Below are positions 16,397 to 26,409 of a stretch of DNA of 64,000 nucleotides, piece by piece. The position numbers and the translations under genes are program-made. Below the pieces are notes generated by a model. That model did not search any database, was not told where the DNA came from, and saw nothing but the letters and a program-made list of their open reading frames with translations. Source of the DNA: an uncultured Fluviicola sp. (GTDB taxonomy: Bacteria; Bacteroidota; Bacteroidia; Flavobacteriales_D; Crocinitomicaceae); the NCBI GenBank assembly GCA_913009205.1, contig CAJVYC010000014.1:1-64000 (forward strand), given 5' to 3'. Position 1 is the first letter of the stretch, and each line of letters begins with the position of its first letter.

Positions 16397-18877
16397 TTAG
16401 AAATTCAACGCGTAACGCGCGCGAATTCCAAAGTTACTAATATGCATAATCTTAACATTTGGTTCTAAGTGTGTTAGTCTCCAGAAGACATCTACCCGTC
16501 CAACGGCGAAGATATTCTCAATTCCCATTGCTACTTCAACATAAGGTGTATTGCCGAATTGCTTCGTGAAATCCGGAAGTCTCATCTCGGCAGTATGTCG
16601 GTCTGAAATGGCCCCAAATGCAATTCTACCGGTTGTCACCAATCTCCACTTTAATTTTTTAATCAATGGAATTCGATCCAAAAATAAACCGTCCCAATGG
16701 TTTTCAATCAACCCACTAACGTATAGATCAGAAATAAATTCGAAAAAGTTCATTTTATTAAATGTATTCAATTGCAACCAGTAAGATTGATTGCCTGCGT
16801 GAATGTTTAAAAATGGATACGCAGCATTTCCAAATAACGCTCCTGCATTTAGACCATATCGAATCCTACCTAAAATACCTATCCGGGTATTGTGTTCAAT
16901 AAACAAATCAATTTTTTGATAATTGTAATCAGCGCCTAGCAGTCCTTTTATTCCAAAAATTCCTTGAATGGATATTACGGGATACTTCGATCGAATTGAA
17001 GTTCTGTCAAAAGAGCCCGATAAAAACTCTTCGTCCTTCGCCCATCGGTAACGCGCAATAAATTCACTTGTTTGAATTCGGGTAATCGTATCGTCGATGC
17101 CAGTTATTAAATTTGGTTTTAAATAATCTACGACACTGTTCTCAAGGGTTTTATATTCTTTCCATTCAAAACCTCCGAAGAGAACAACGTCTTTTCCAAA
17201 GTCCTTTTCCAAATTAATCCCTGTTCTCTTAACGAACGTTAGCTTGTCCAAAGGCCCTGTTCTCAAAAGGGTTCCAAAAGTAGACCCAACTGCTGCTGCT
17301 GTTGGGGATTGACCTATTTGCTCAATGTCGTAATTGTAGAACGCCGTGAGCATTCCACGTTTTTTCGGGGTAATATTGAACCGGGTGGAAAGGCCGTATT
17401 TGAGCTGTTTGTCTTTAAAACCATAGGCCAATCGACCACCAAATTCTATTCGCTTACTGAAATTATTAGACGTTCTAAGTGCAACAGCGGTTCTAAATCC
17501 TTCAACGGGATTTACTGTTGTCAAAGAGAAAGCAGATCCTACTTCAACTTTACCTAGTGGGTAATAACCCGTCGTCGCAAGGTAAATAACATTCTTAAGA
17601 GATTTGAAAAAACTGACATCGTTCAAGGAGTCAATCATGTTATCAATTCCCTGTTCTTGTTCGCTTAAAGGTTCATGCCTAATCGTAGTCCAAAACTTAT
17701 CTGTCCGATGGTCGGCACTATCAAGCATTTCAACCGTACTGTTTGATTTATAGAAATCAGGTGGGCGAACTTCATTGATAACATAATTCTCTCGAGTCGA
17801 ATGCCTTCTTCCATAAAAGCCATAAACTTTCGCCTTTTTTGCAATTTTTAAATCAGCAATCATCTTTTCACTGACAAGCATCCAAACTTCAGATGCAACC
17901 AGTTCAAATTCATGTTCGATATAAAGTCCTTGAACATAATTGATATTCGTGGAAGGTGAGATATTTGCTTTAAAACTTTTGACAGCGTAAGTTGTATCGT
18001 GAATCCACATTTCGCCCTCAAACGTCATGTCTCCACTTCTCTTTGGGGCAAAACGTAATTTATAACACCATTGCTCACCAATAAATGTTGAGTCTTCCAA
18101 ATAGAATTTGTAAAAGTTCCTAGCGAAATTTGCGGCAGGACTTATAAATGATTTATTGAAAAGCGGGATGTAGTTGTCGTAAATGTTGACATCCAAATAC
18201 ATATCACCAAGGAATTGATTCATTTGCAGATTTTCAACCCCGCTGATTCTTGTTGCTTTTACAACTTCTCTTTTCTTTTTCGGATCTTTTTTGTAGTAGA
18301 AATCGGAAACAGATTCACTTAAAATTACGGGCAAGAAACTGGTTCCATTGTCCGAAGAGTCGAGATACTCCATGATTAAATCGAGGCGCTTAACCAAACC
18401 ACGTTCTTTAAATTTAGCTCCGATATTATTTACATCAAGCTGAACTTTGTTATGTACTTCATATTCATACGACGCAAGCTTCTCCTTATTGTTGATCGGT
18501 TTGTTCGCAATTATCCTTTTGTGCAAGCGAGTAGAAGGCAATTCGTCAAGTGGCCGAACAAATACAGCGGCAAAATCTGATTGAAGAACATTCAGTGTAA
18601 TATTGACTTCTTGAGATTGATCTTTTTTGATGAACACCGTGCTTTTAATATAACCGGTAAATGTAAACACAAGAGAATCAGTAGCGTAATACGATTCGAG
18701 CATGTAATGACCAACGCTATCTGTGTAAACTCCAATTTTTGAATTTTCAAATTGGACTTTTGCAAATGGAAGTGGTTCTCCAAAAAGTCCGTCCATTACT
18801 ATTCCTTCTACTTTTGTTTTTTGCGCCACAGATAATAGCGGCGGCATAAGTAGAAAGGTGATTAGAATAGTTTTCAT
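16397..18877 (-). CDS. DUF5686 and carboxypeptidase-like regulatory domain outer membrane protein
   Basis: The 826-residue protein has a signal peptide (MKTILITFLLMPPLLSVAQ) and a CarboxypepD_reg-like domain (about 23-97: VEGIVMDGLFGEPLPFAKVQ, GHYMLESYYATDSLVF). A long beta-strand-rich region follows that fits DUF5686, a Bacteroidota family predicted to form an outer membrane barrel, with ANFARNFYKFYLEDSTFIGEQ-type motifs near 245-265 and alternating aromatic strands to the C-terminal ALNF. Function is unknown; SusC-like barrels are related in domain layout only. It is sandwiched between tatC and lptB in one minus-strand unit, both envelope biogenesis genes. Confidence 0.82.
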   Translation of the reverse strand: MKTILITFLLMPPLLSVAQKTKVEGIVMDGLFGEPLPFAKVQFENSKIGVYTDSVGHYMLESYYATDSLVFTFTGYIKSTVFIKKDQSQEVNITLNVLQSDFAAVFVRPLDELPSTRLHKRIIANKPINNKEKLASYEYEVHNKVQLDVNNIGAKFKERGLVKRLDLIMEYLDSSDNGTSFLPVILSESVSDFYYKKDPKKKREVVKATRISGVENLQMNQFLGDMYLDVNIYDNYIPLFNKSFISPAANFARNFYKFYLEDSTFIGEQWCYKLRFAPKRSGDMTFEGEMWIHDTTYAVKSFKANISPSTNINYVQGLYIEHEFELVASEVWMLVSEKMIADLKIAKKAKVYGFYGRRHSTRENYVINEVRPPDFYKSNSTVEMLDSADHRTDKFWTTIRHEPLSEQEQGIDNMIDSLNDVSFFKSLKNVIYLATTGYYPLGKVEVGSAFSLTTVNPVEGFRTAVALRTSNNFSKRIEFGGRLAYGFKDKQLKYGLSTRFNITPKKRGMLTAFYNYDIEQIGQSPTAAAVGSTFGTLLRTGPLDKLTFVKRTGINLEKDFGKDVVLFGGFEWKEYKTLENSVVDYLKPNLITGIDDTITRIQTSEFIARYRWAKDEEFLSGSFDRTSIRSKYPVISIQGIFGIKGLLGADYNYQKIDLFIEHNTRIGILGRIRYGLNAGALFGNAAYPFLNIHAGNQSYWLQLNTFNKMNFFEFISDLYVSGLIENHWDGLFLDRIPLIKKLKWRLVTTGRIAFGAISDRHTAEMRLPDFTKQFGNTPYVEVAMGIENIFAVGRVDVFWRLTHLEPNVKIMHISNFGIRARYALNF

Positions 18878-18933
18878 TAGAGATTTTATATCCTATAAAT
18901 TAACGAAGAAAATCACTAAGAAGCGCGAATTGT

Positions 18934-19716
18934 TTATGGATTTTTTGATTTCTTCTCTACACGTTTTGAAACAAATATTCCAACCTCGTAAAGAAGTACA
19001 ATAGGAATCCCCACGATGACTTGACTGATTAGGTCGGGTGGAGTAATTAATGCAGACAAAATAAGAATACCAATAATTGCATGCTTTCGGTATTTTTTCA
19101 AAAAGTCTGAAGAAACGACACCCAGCTTTGTGAATAGGTAAGAAACAACAGGTAATAAGAATAAAAGTCCAGTATAGAATATCGTTGAAAGAACCAATCC
19201 CAAATAAGAGCTGATCGTAAAATTGTTCTTAATAACATCACTTATGACGTAATTGCCAAAGAATTGAACGCAAAGTGGAGCAACAATAAAATAACCGAAG
19301 GTGATCCCTAGGAAAAATAAAATGCTTACGTAAATAACAATTCCACCCGCAATTCCTTTTTCGTTCTGTTTTAACCCCGGTTTTACAAATGACCAGATTT
19401 GAAAAAAAATAAATGGAAATGCAAGAACAAAACCTCCCATTATGCTCATCATTAATGAGTAGGAAAATTGGCCTGTCATTTCGATGCTTTGATTATCTAT
19501 TGCAATGCTTTCAACACAAATATTGAAATACTGGCACATCAATCGAAAGGTGATGAAACTCGGTTTTTGCATGGAAAGAAATAGGTTTTCCATGATCCAT
19601 GTTTGCAAAGAAAAAAGCGTAACGGCGAATATGACAATCACAATTGCCGACTTCACTATTCTCCACCTCAGTTCTTCAAGGTGGTCCAAAAATGACATTT
19701 TTTTTTCTGGTTCCAT
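18934..19716 (-). CDS. tatC: Twin-arginine translocase subunit TatC
   Basis: TatC is the receptor of the Tat pathway, exporting folded proteins across the inner membrane. The 260-residue protein has the N-terminal MSFLDHLEELRWRI motif, six predicted membrane spans, the FAFPFIFFQIWSFVKPGL-like segment (about 100-125), and the later RKHAIIGILILSALITPPD. I start it at ATG 19716. A TTG four codons upstream is inside the -7 box and cannot be translated from that promoter. TatA is not in the window. The gene leads the tatC-DUF5686-lptB unit. Confidence 0.93.
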   Translation of the reverse strand: MEPEKKMSFLDHLEELRWRIVKSAIVIVIFAVTLFSLQTWIMENLFLSMQKPSFITFRLMCQYFNICVESIAIDNQSIEMTGQFSYSLMMSIMGGFVLAFPFIFFQIWSFVKPGLKQNEKGIAGGIVIYVSILFFLGITFGYFIVAPLCVQFFGNYVISDVIKNNFTISSYLGLVLSTIFYTGLLFLLPVVSYLFTKLGVVSSDFLKKYRKHAIIGILILSALITPPDLISQVIVGIPIVLLYEVGIFVSKRVEKKSKNP

Positions 19717-19725
19717 TTCGAGTTG

Positions 19726-19733
19726 CAAAAATA
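19726..19733 (-). promoter_or_regulatory. -7 box (TATTTTTG) for tatC
   Basis: On the minus strand TATTTTTG, an exact TAnnTTTG, ends nine bases before the tatC ATG. The mRNA leader would be only a few bases long. Confidence 0.55.
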
Positions 19734-19835
19734 GCGATTCAAGCGCAATAACTTACGCTAGTTTTCAATTTTCAGCGAACTTTATCTTTCGGTCTTATTT
19801 TAATGAATTATAAGTGGTCGTGTTTCATTTTTTAG

Positions 19836-19843
19836 TATTTTAG
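19836..19843 (+). promoter_or_regulatory. Possible -7 box (TATTTTAG) for recQ
   Basis: TATTTTAG is the TAnnTTAG variant, 44 bases before the recQ ATG at 19888. No convincing -33 element was seen. Confidence 0.3.
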
Positions 19844-19887
19844 ATAGTAATTACAACGAACGAATAACGACAAATCTTAATTCAATA

Positions 19888-22059
19888 ATGGATTTAAAAA
19901 AGGCCTTAAAATCATTTTTTGGTTTTGATAGCTTCAAAGGAGATCAAGAAGCAATCATACATAATGTTCTAGCCGGAAACAACACCTTTGTCATTATGCC
20001 AACAGGTGGAGGGAAATCAATGTGTTACCAGCTCCCCGCGATAATGTCCGAAGGAACTGCGATTATTGTTTCCCCACTGATCGCTTTGATGAAAAATCAA
20101 GTGGATGCAATTCGTCATGTCAGTGACGATGATTCAATTGCTCACTTTTTAAACTCGTCTTTATCAAAAACGGATATTACACGTGTTAAGCAGGATATCA
20201 CTGACGGTAAAACAAAGTTGCTATATGTTGCTCCTGAGTCCTTAATTAAAGCAGAGAATATTGATTTTCTTAGGGGAGTGAAAATTTCATTTTTTGCAAT
20301 TGATGAAGCACACTGTATCTCAGAATGGGGACATGATTTCCGACCAGAGTACAGAAGGTTAAGAGAAATTTTCGAGAAGATATCTGATGTGGCTATTATT
20401 GCCTTAACTGCAACAGCGACACCTAAAGTTCAAGGTGATATTCAGAAGAACTTGAATATGACAGATGCGAAAGTATTCAAATCGTCATTTAATAGAGATA
20501 ATTTATATTATCAAATCTTCCCTAAAAAAGAGGTTGAAAAGCAAATCATAAAATACATAAGAACAAAAGCTGATAAAAGCGGGATTATCTATTGTCTTAG
20601 TCGGAAAAAGGTTGAGGAAATAGCTGAACTTTTGCAAGTGAATGGAATCAATGCGCTCCCGTATCACGCAGGTTTGGATGCCGGTTCGAGAGCCAGACAC
20701 CAGGACATGTTCTTAATGGAAGATGTAGATGTTATCGTTGCAACGATTGCATTTGGAATGGGGATCGATAAACCAGATGTTCGTTTTGTTATTCATCACG
20801 ATATTCCAAAATCATTGGAAAGTTATTATCAGGAGACTGGTCGTGCTGGACGAGATGGAGGAGAAGGAGAATGTATTTCATTTTATCGTTATAAAGACGT
20901 TGAGAAACTGGAGAAATTCCTTCAAGGAAAACCGGTTGCCGAACAAGAAATTGGCCGTCAATTGTTAAACGAAATTGCTTCGTATTCAGAAACTTCAGTT
21001 TGCCGTAGAAAAATGATTCTTCATTATTTTGGAGAAGAGTATGACGAGTCAAATTGCAATGAAAAATGCGATAACTGTAAGTACCCGAAAGACAAGCATG
21101 AAGGAGGCGAATACGTATTGAACCTTCTTCGTTCCGTTGATGCCTTGAAGGAAACTCAGAAGTCAAAGCACTATTGCGCATTTTTGGCAGGAACAAATAA
21201 CAATGATATTTCTGCTTACAAACACGATACGCATGAACTTTTCGGAATTGGTAAGGACAAGGATGAGCATTTTTGGAATGCTGTAATCCGTCAAACTGTT
21301 GTTACTGGATTCTTGATAAAGGATATTGAAACGTATGGAGTATTGAAAATCTCTGCACAAGGCCGTCAGTTTATGAAGAACCCAAAGCCATTCATGTTAA
21401 TTCAAGAACGGGATTATTTGGTCGTAGACAGCGATGACGATATCACGACAGGAGGAAAGGGGGCTGCATTTGATGAAGTTCTTTTCGATCAATTATTGAG
21501 CCTACGTAAAAGCCTTTCCAAGCGAAAAGGAATTCCACCATTTGTAATTTTCCAGGAACCGTCCCTAAAAGATATGTGTTGGCAATACCCTGTGACGATT
21601 GAAGAATTGACAAACATTCAGGGGGTAGGAAATGGTAAAGCCGTTAGATATGGTGCACCGTTCACTGCGCTCATTCAGAAACACGTTGATGACAACAATA
21701 TTGAACGTGCTCAGGATATGGTTGTGAAGTCAGTCGTGAACAAATCAGGACTTAAAGTTCAGCTAATACAAAACATAGACCGTAAACTCCCTCTGGAAGA
21801 CATTGGTCGAGCTCAAGGAAAATCAGTAGATGAAGTTATCGATGAAATCGAAGCGATTGTTCATTCTGGAACCAGGGTTAATATCAACTATTACATCGAT
21901 GATATTCTTGATGAAGATAATCAAGAAGAGATTTATGATTATTTCTCTGACGCTGAAACAGATGATTTAAAAAAAGCCTACGATGAATTTGATGGAGATT
22001 ATTCCGAAGAAGAATTACGTCTCATGTGGATCAAATTTATGAGCGAAATGGCGAACTAA
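19888..22059 (+). CDS. recQ: ATP-dependent DNA helicase RecQ
   Basis: RecQ unwinds DNA 3' to 5' in recombination and fork repair. The 723-residue protein contains Walker A MPTGGGKSMCYQLP (38-50), the DEAH box in FFAIDEAHCISEWGHDFRPE (135-154), ALTATAT, the helicase C domain with VATIAFGMGIDKPDVRFVIH and ETGRAGRDG, and the zinc-binding cysteines CRRKMILHYFGEEY...CNEKCDNC. A winged-helix region and an HRDC-like domain (about 520-600) follow. A ~90-residue acidic C-terminal extension (DDILDEDNQEEI, DAETDDLKKAYDEFDGD) goes beyond the E. coli length of ~610. Its last four bases overlap the convergent lipoprotein gene. Confidence 0.95.
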   Translation: MDLKKALKSFFGFDSFKGDQEAIIHNVLAGNNTFVIMPTGGGKSMCYQLPAIMSEGTAIIVSPLIALMKNQVDAIRHVSDDDSIAHFLNSSLSKTDITRVKQDITDGKTKLLYVAPESLIKAENIDFLRGVKISFFAIDEAHCISEWGHDFRPEYRRLREIFEKISDVAIIALTATATPKVQGDIQKNLNMTDAKVFKSSFNRDNLYYQIFPKKEVEKQIIKYIRTKADKSGIIYCLSRKKVEEIAELLQVNGINALPYHAGLDAGSRARHQDMFLMEDVDVIVATIAFGMGIDKPDVRFVIHHDIPKSLESYYQETGRAGRDGGEGECISFYRYKDVEKLEKFLQGKPVAEQEIGRQLLNEIASYSETSVCRRKMILHYFGEEYDESNCNEKCDNCKYPKDKHEGGEYVLNLLRSVDALKETQKSKHYCAFLAGTNNNDISAYKHDTHELFGIGKDKDEHFWNAVIRQTVVTGFLIKDIETYGVLKISAQGRQFMKNPKPFMLIQERDYLVVDSDDDITTGGKGAAFDEVLFDQLLSLRKSLSKRKGIPPFVIFQEPSLKDMCWQYPVTIEELTNIQGVGNGKAVRYGAPFTALIQKHVDDNNIERAQDMVVKSVVNKSGLKVQLIQNIDRKLPLEDIGRAQGKSVDEVIDEIEAIVHSGTRVNINYYIDDILDEDNQEEIYDYFSDAETDDLKKAYDEFDGDYSEEELRLMWIKFMSEMAN

Positions 22060-22481
22060 TCATTTTTTAAGACCAACATGTGCGTGAATTGAGTTCCACG
22101 CTGTTCAATCTTTAAATCGTCTTTGGTAATTAACCGGAATGTACAATTGTTCAATGTTATTGTAATAGGAAGAACAAAGTCCAATTGATGGTCCATTCCA
22201 AAGTCATTGGTGAAGGTTCCAATCCCAGACCTCTGAACAATTATAGGACCTGAAGCTCCTTGGTAGGTGTAATCTTCAACATACGTGAACGTATTATCAG
22301 TATCTTCATCAAAAGTGATTGTACCCACTGCGTCATAAAACTCTGTGAATCCAGCAACGTCGGTTTGGCGGTAGCTTACGATTTCCCATGTTCCTTGAAT
22401 TCTATTTTGAGATTTCTTAACTCTAGAACATGAGGCCAGTAGTAATACCGCGATAAATATGTAGAGTAGTTTGCTCAACAC
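22056..22481 (-). CDS. Lipocalin-like lipoprotein
   Basis: The 141-residue protein has a lipobox (LLLASC, Cys 18). Its mature region begins with IQGTWEIVSYRQTD, typical of the Bacteroidota lipocalin-like family, followed by antiparallel beta strands and the closing FRLITKDDLKIEQRGT. Such proteins are small barrel folds, probably in the outer or inner membrane leaflet. No ligand is known. It is the last gene of the minus-strand series starting at the BFN gene, eight bases after the M20 gene, and its 3' end overlaps recQ by four bases tail to tail. Confidence 0.7.
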   Translation of the reverse strand: MLSKLLYIFIAVLLLASCSRVKKSQNRIQGTWEIVSYRQTDVAGFTEFYDAVGTITFDEDTDNTFTYVEDYTYQGASGPIIVQRSGIGTFTNDFGMDHQLDFVLPITITLNNCTFRLITKDDLKIEQRGTQFTHMLVLKND

Positions 22482-22488
22482 TTTGAAA

Positions 22489-23679
22489 TTAAGAAAAAAC
22501 TGCTAATGACATCATTTGCATCCCGATTTCGAGTGAATCATTATCAATATTGAATTTTGGATGGTGCACTCCGTAAACAATTTCCTTGTCTTCATTGCGG
22601 ACTCCAAGCCTGAAAAAACAAACAGGAATCTCTTGTGAGTAATAAGAGAAATCTTCAGCAGTTAATCGAATAGGCAAATCATCAACTTTGTCTTCTCCAA
22701 GAAAGTCAATGGCAACTGCTTTCATTGCACGTGTTGTTTCAGAGTCGTTTTCCAAAAACGGATAGCCTTTACTAATATTCAATTCCAATCGTCCCCCTGA
22801 TGCTTCAGTGATTTTCTCCATGCTCATGCGAATAAGCTCCAAAGCTTCAGCTCTCCATGGCTCATCCATTGTTCGGAACGTTCCTTTTAAATGAGCACTT
22901 GATGGAATTATATTTGTTGCTCCTAAAGCTTCAAAATGTCCAAATGAAAGTACGCATGGAGTTTTAGGATCACATTTTCTGCTTACGATTTGCTGTAATG
23001 AAGTCACAATTTCTGCTCCAATTAGAATGGGGTCAATACATTTATGCGGTGTTGCACCATGACCTCCAACTCCGTGAATAGTGGCATGAATTTCGTCACA
23101 AGAAGCCATGTAAAGTCCTTCCTTAAAACCAACTTTTCCAACTTCCATGTCTGGAAAAACATGAAGCGCGAACATTTTAAATACTGAAGGGTTTTCTAAA
23201 ACTCCATCTCGGATCATTAATGTCGCACCTCCTGGATTTTGTTCCTCTCCCGGTTGGAAAACGAGTTTGACAGGGTGTGGTAATTCGTTTCGTAAGTTGT
23301 GCAATACTTCTGCTGTTCCAAGTAATATTGAAGTATGAACATCGTGCCCACAAGCGTGCATAACTCCATCAACTTTAGATTTGCATTTTATATCGTTTTC
23401 TTCTTGAATTGGCAAGGCATCGAGATCTGCTCTTAAACCAATACAAGGTTGATCGGCTTTGTGGTGCTCACCTTTAATTATTGCGACGACCCCCGTTTCA
23501 CCAACTCCTTTCTCATGAGAAATCCCGAGTTGAATAAGTGCTTTAGAAACATATTCCATTGTTTCATATTCCTTGTACGAAAGTTCGGGATTGGCATGTA
23601 AATGTTCTCTATGCAACAAAACCTTTGCTTTAAGCCCAGCCGATAATCCTTTTATTTTCTCTTTTATTTCAAAATTCAT
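22489..23679 (-). CDS. M20 family amidohydrolase (N-acyl-amino acid or hippurate hydrolase type)
   Basis: The 396-residue zinc-dependent hydrolase shows LHANPELSYKEYETM (about 27-41), DLDALPIQEEND, the metal-binding MHACGHDVHTSILLGTAE (about 107-124), FQPGEEQNPGGATLMI and HGVGGHGATPHKCIDPI (dimerisation domain). The closing LTAEDFSYYSQEIPVCFFRLG fits the amidohydrolase subfamily that cleaves N-acyl amino acids or hippurate. No signal peptide is present, so it acts in the cytoplasm. Its start overlaps the TauE gene by 11 bases, implying a common transcript. The true substrate cannot be read. Confidence 0.9.
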   Translation of the reverse strand: MNFEIKEKIKGLSAGLKAKVLLHREHLHANPELSYKEYETMEYVSKALIQLGISHEKGVGETGVVAIIKGEHHKADQPCIGLRADLDALPIQEENDIKCKSKVDGVMHACGHDVHTSILLGTAEVLHNLRNELPHPVKLVFQPGEEQNPGGATLMIRDGVLENPSVFKMFALHVFPDMEVGKVGFKEGLYMASCDEIHATIHGVGGHGATPHKCIDPILIGAEIVTSLQQIVSRKCDPKTPCVLSFGHFEALGATNIIPSSAHLKGTFRTMDEPWRAEALELIRMSMEKITEASGGRLELNISKGYPFLENDSETTRAMKAVAIDFLGEDKVDDLPIRLTAEDFSYYSQEIPVCFFRLGVRNEDKEIVYGVHHPKFNIDNDSLEIGMQMMSLAVFS

Positions 23680-24061
23680 CTGAAAACGTGTTTATGCCTG
23701 ACATTATCATTCTAATTGATACATATGCCATTAATACTCCAAATATAAGTTTTACGTAAGCAGGATTGATTTTTAGAGCGATTTTAGAGCCTACAAATCC
23801 GCCCACTACGAATGTCACCGCTATTATCAATCCAAACCTCCAATTGATAGTTTGAGCTTTGGAATAGTTCACCACTGCCAAAATACCAACAGGTAATAAT
23901 AGAACGAATAGGCTGGTTCCCTGAGCTTCAAATTGTGACATTCCTAAAACATACACTAAGGCTGGAACGATAATGATGCCACCGCCAACTCCAACAAATC
24001 CACTAAGGATTCCAGCAGAGACGCCAATGATGACTAGAATTAAGATTGTTTGAACACTCAT
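23669..24061 (-). CDS. TauE/SafE family membrane protein, half-size (130 aa)
   Basis: Four hydrophobic segments are predicted, with the family mark GFVGVGGGIIIVPALVYVLG (about 21-40) followed by AQGTSLFVLLLPVGILAVVNY. TauE/SafE proteins export sulfite or organosulfonates and usually have ~240-270 residues in two repeats. This one covers only one repeat, so it would function as a dimer (inference); half-size members are known in bacteria. It overlaps the M20 gene and follows the LuxE-like gene by 56 bases. It does not look truncated, because it has a clean start and stop. Confidence 0.8.
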   Translation of the reverse strand: MSVQTILILVIIGVSAGILSGFVGVGGGIIIVPALVYVLGMSQFEAQGTSLFVLLLPVGILAVVNYSKAQTINWRFGLIIAVTFVVGGFVGSKIALKINPAYVKLIFGVLMAYVSIRMIMSGINTFSDEF

Positions 24062-24117
24062 TGTTTTAATAATCTAAAGTAAAGATAATCAATCCTTGAG
24101 AAGGATAGGTTTTGATG

Positions 24118-25089
24118 TTATTCTATTAAAAGATTACAACCTCTAATATCGGAATTATCAAATCGTCCTAAAATTTCGAATTGATTATTTGTCATTTTAC
24201 CGAGGTCTTGAGTCGCAATAAATGAGCAGCTATTTAGATTTGCCAAGTCAATAATGTTTATCCCGCCGGACTTTCCTTCTCTCACAAAAGAGAATGGATC
24301 ATTGATGTCACGAATCATAATTTTCATCCAAGCAGGTTGATCGAACTTTCCATCTGAGCTACTATACGATTGTGATAAAAGCTCTGTCATTCCGTATTCA
24401 GAGGAAATGGACGGGCAGTCAAACCCTTTTTTCAAAGCTGCATGAAGTTCTTTCTTAGAAAGCTCTTTGCGCCTACCTTTCATACCACCCGTTTCAATAA
24501 TCGTGGCCTTTGACAGGTTTGGCTTTAATTCAGCCAGGTCAAGCAATGCGTATGAGACCCCAAAGATTACGACCGATTTACCTGAAGCAATAGCTTGGTT
24601 ATAGTTTGTTATCAAATCTGAATGATTTTCCAAAAAGAAACCGGAAAGCTGAGATTCACTTTGTTTGATTAATTCATCAACCATATATACTAGGCTTGAT
24701 TCACCTTGTTCCAAGTAATTAGGAAGAAGAGCTAGTATTACTTGGTCTTTTGGATCACCAATTTGATCCTTATAAATCGCAATAAATGATTTTTTGTAAA
24801 GTTCGGTATCCAAAACGAAGTGTTGAGAACGTTCGCCACTCGTTCCGCTACTTTTAAAAAGAACCTGTTCTTGTGAGTCTCCAGATATGACTTTATGAGA
24901 TTTGAAAAAAGAGATGGGCAAAAATGTAATTTCGGAAACGTTGGCAGGCTCGGGTTTGTTCAACGCGTTTAAATATTCTGAATAAACTGTGCAGTTATCC
25001 TTTTGGAATGAATAAACTTCTAATGCTACTTTTTCGAAATCTTCGTTTGATTGAATATCAAAAATTTGATCGATCAATTCCATTAACAT
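24118..25089 (-). CDS. LuxE/PaaK-like acyltransferase or acyl-activating protein
   Basis: The 323-residue protein matches the LuxE-type acyl-protein synthetase family: ITFLPISFFKSHKV (about 53-66) and FKSSGTSGERSQHF (about 78-91), an adenylate-forming P-loop-like motif. ETGGMKGRRKELSKKE and SSEYGMTELLSQSYS (about 232-246) follow. LuxE activates fatty acids with ATP in bioluminescence, but the Bacteroidota homologs are probably used in lipid or polysaccharide acylation, and no lux genes are here. Two in-frame ATG codons (25089 and 25083) are possible. It starts five bases from the end of the permease gene. Confidence 0.8.
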   Translation of the reverse strand: MLMELIDQIFDIQSNEDFEKVALEVYSFQKDNCTVYSEYLNALNKPEPANVSEITFLPISFFKSHKVISGDSQEQVLFKSSGTSGERSQHFVLDTELYKKSFIAIYKDQIGDPKDQVILALLPNYLEQGESSLVYMVDELIKQSESQLSGFFLENHSDLITNYNQAIASGKSVVIFGVSYALLDLAELKPNLSKATIIETGGMKGRRKELSKKELHAALKKGFDCPSISSEYGMTELLSQSYSSSDGKFDQPAWMKIMIRDINDPFSFVREGKSGGINIIDLANLNSCSFIATQDLGKMTNNQFEILGRFDNSDIRGCNLLIE

Positions 25090-25094
25090 CGCGA

Positions 25095-26339
25095 TTAATG
25101 TTTGACGGCGCCAAGTTCCTCTGGATCGTGCTTGTATTTAAAGACCAATGCAAATGCAATAGTTACGACAAGAGCATATAGAGCAAAGATGAACCAAATT
25201 GTTGACCAGTCTTTCATTTCATCGGTTCCGGTGTAAAGATCGACAATATATCCGCTTCCGTATGCCCCAATAATAGCTCCTAGTCCGTTCGTCATTAGCA
25301 TGAACAATCCTTGTGCACTAGATCGGATTGAAGGAGTAGATTCTTTTGCCATGAACATCGAACCGGAGATATTGAAAAAGTCGAACGCCATTCCGTAAAT
25401 AATCATTGATAATGTCAAGAAAATGAATCCGCTTCCTGGATCACCTATACCGAAGAAGGCAAATCGTAAAACCCAAGCGAGCATACTCAGGAGCATTACT
25501 TTTTTGATGCCAAATTTCTTCAAGAAGAATGGTATGGCTAATATGAAGAGTGCTTCTGAAACCATGGATAACGAAATGAACACCAAAGAATGTTTTACTA
25601 CAAATGAATCGGGGTATTCTCCTCTAAAATCTTGTAAAAAACCGTCGCCCCACATGTTTGATATTTGTAAAACGCATCCAAGTAGCATAGAGAAGATAAG
25701 AAAAATGGCAATTTTTTTCTTTTTGAACAACGCAAATGCGTTAAGTCCTAAAGACTCCACAAAAGTCTTTTTTTCTGATGACTCCTGAATACCGACTCTT
25801 GGTAAAGTGAAAGCATAGACACCTAGTATAAAGGAAGCTCCTGCGCTAACGTAAAATTGATTTGGTGTAATTCCAATTTCCAAGAAGTCCACGAGCCATG
25901 CAGCGAGAATGAATCCTACTGTTCCCCACACTCTGATCGGAGGAAAAACTTTTATGATGTCCATTTGCCGACTTTCTAGAGTTCCGAAAGAAATGGATCT
26001 GTTCAAGCCAATTGTAGGCATGAAAAACATAGAGACAAGGAAAATTAATGGGTAGAATGAATTGAAGTCTGTTGCTTTTGCTAGGGCGATTAATAGTCCA
26101 GATAAAATTAAATGTGATGCCCCTAATATTTTCTCAGCGCTGATCCATTTATCAGCTACAATGCCCATTAACGCGGGCATAAAAACAGAGGCGAATCCCA
26201 TTGTCGCATATGCAGCGCCAATTTGTATTCCAGAGAAATTTAAACTCACGTACATATAAGATCCTGCTGATAGGAGCCACGCACCCCAAGCAAAGAATTG
26301 TAGAAAATTTAGGACCGTTAATCTGAATTTGATTCCCAT
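25095..26339 (-). CDS. NupG-family nucleoside permease (MFS)
   Basis: The 414-residue protein has about 12 hydrophobic segments and the nucleoside:proton symporter signature: FLQFFAWGAWLLSAGSYM (about 12-29), FMPALMGIVADKWI, NRSISFGTLE and FPPIRVWGTVGFILAAW (about 131-147). The family carries nucleosides across the inner membrane with protons. It follows the BFN gene by 70 bases, and the LuxE-like gene follows closely behind, so the cluster may be one transcript, although no functional theme is visible. Confidence 0.85.
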   Translation of the reverse strand: MGIKFRLTVLNFLQFFAWGAWLLSAGSYMYVSLNFSGIQIGAAYATMGFASVFMPALMGIVADKWISAEKILGASHLILSGLLIALAKATDFNSFYPLIFLVSMFFMPTIGLNRSISFGTLESRQMDIIKVFPPIRVWGTVGFILAAWLVDFLEIGITPNQFYVSAGASFILGVYAFTLPRVGIQESSEKKTFVESLGLNAFALFKKKKIAIFLIFSMLLGCVLQISNMWGDGFLQDFRGEYPDSFVVKHSLVFISLSMVSEALFILAIPFFLKKFGIKKVMLLSMLAWVLRFAFFGIGDPGSGFIFLTLSMIIYGMAFDFFNISGSMFMAKESTPSIRSSAQGLFMLMTNGLGAIIGAYGSGYIVDLYTGTDEMKDWSTIWFIFALYALVVTIAFALVFKYKHDPEELGAVKH

Positions 26340-26409
26340 AGTGAAAGGTTGATTCGTAGCAATTATTATTCCTCAAGCAAAGGCAATCCAAGCCTGAATT
26401 CTATTCAGT

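Noticed and set aside
19717-19728. TTG start of tatC at 19728
   Set aside because: The TTG overlaps the TATTTTTG promoter box; the ATG at 19716 fits the family start.
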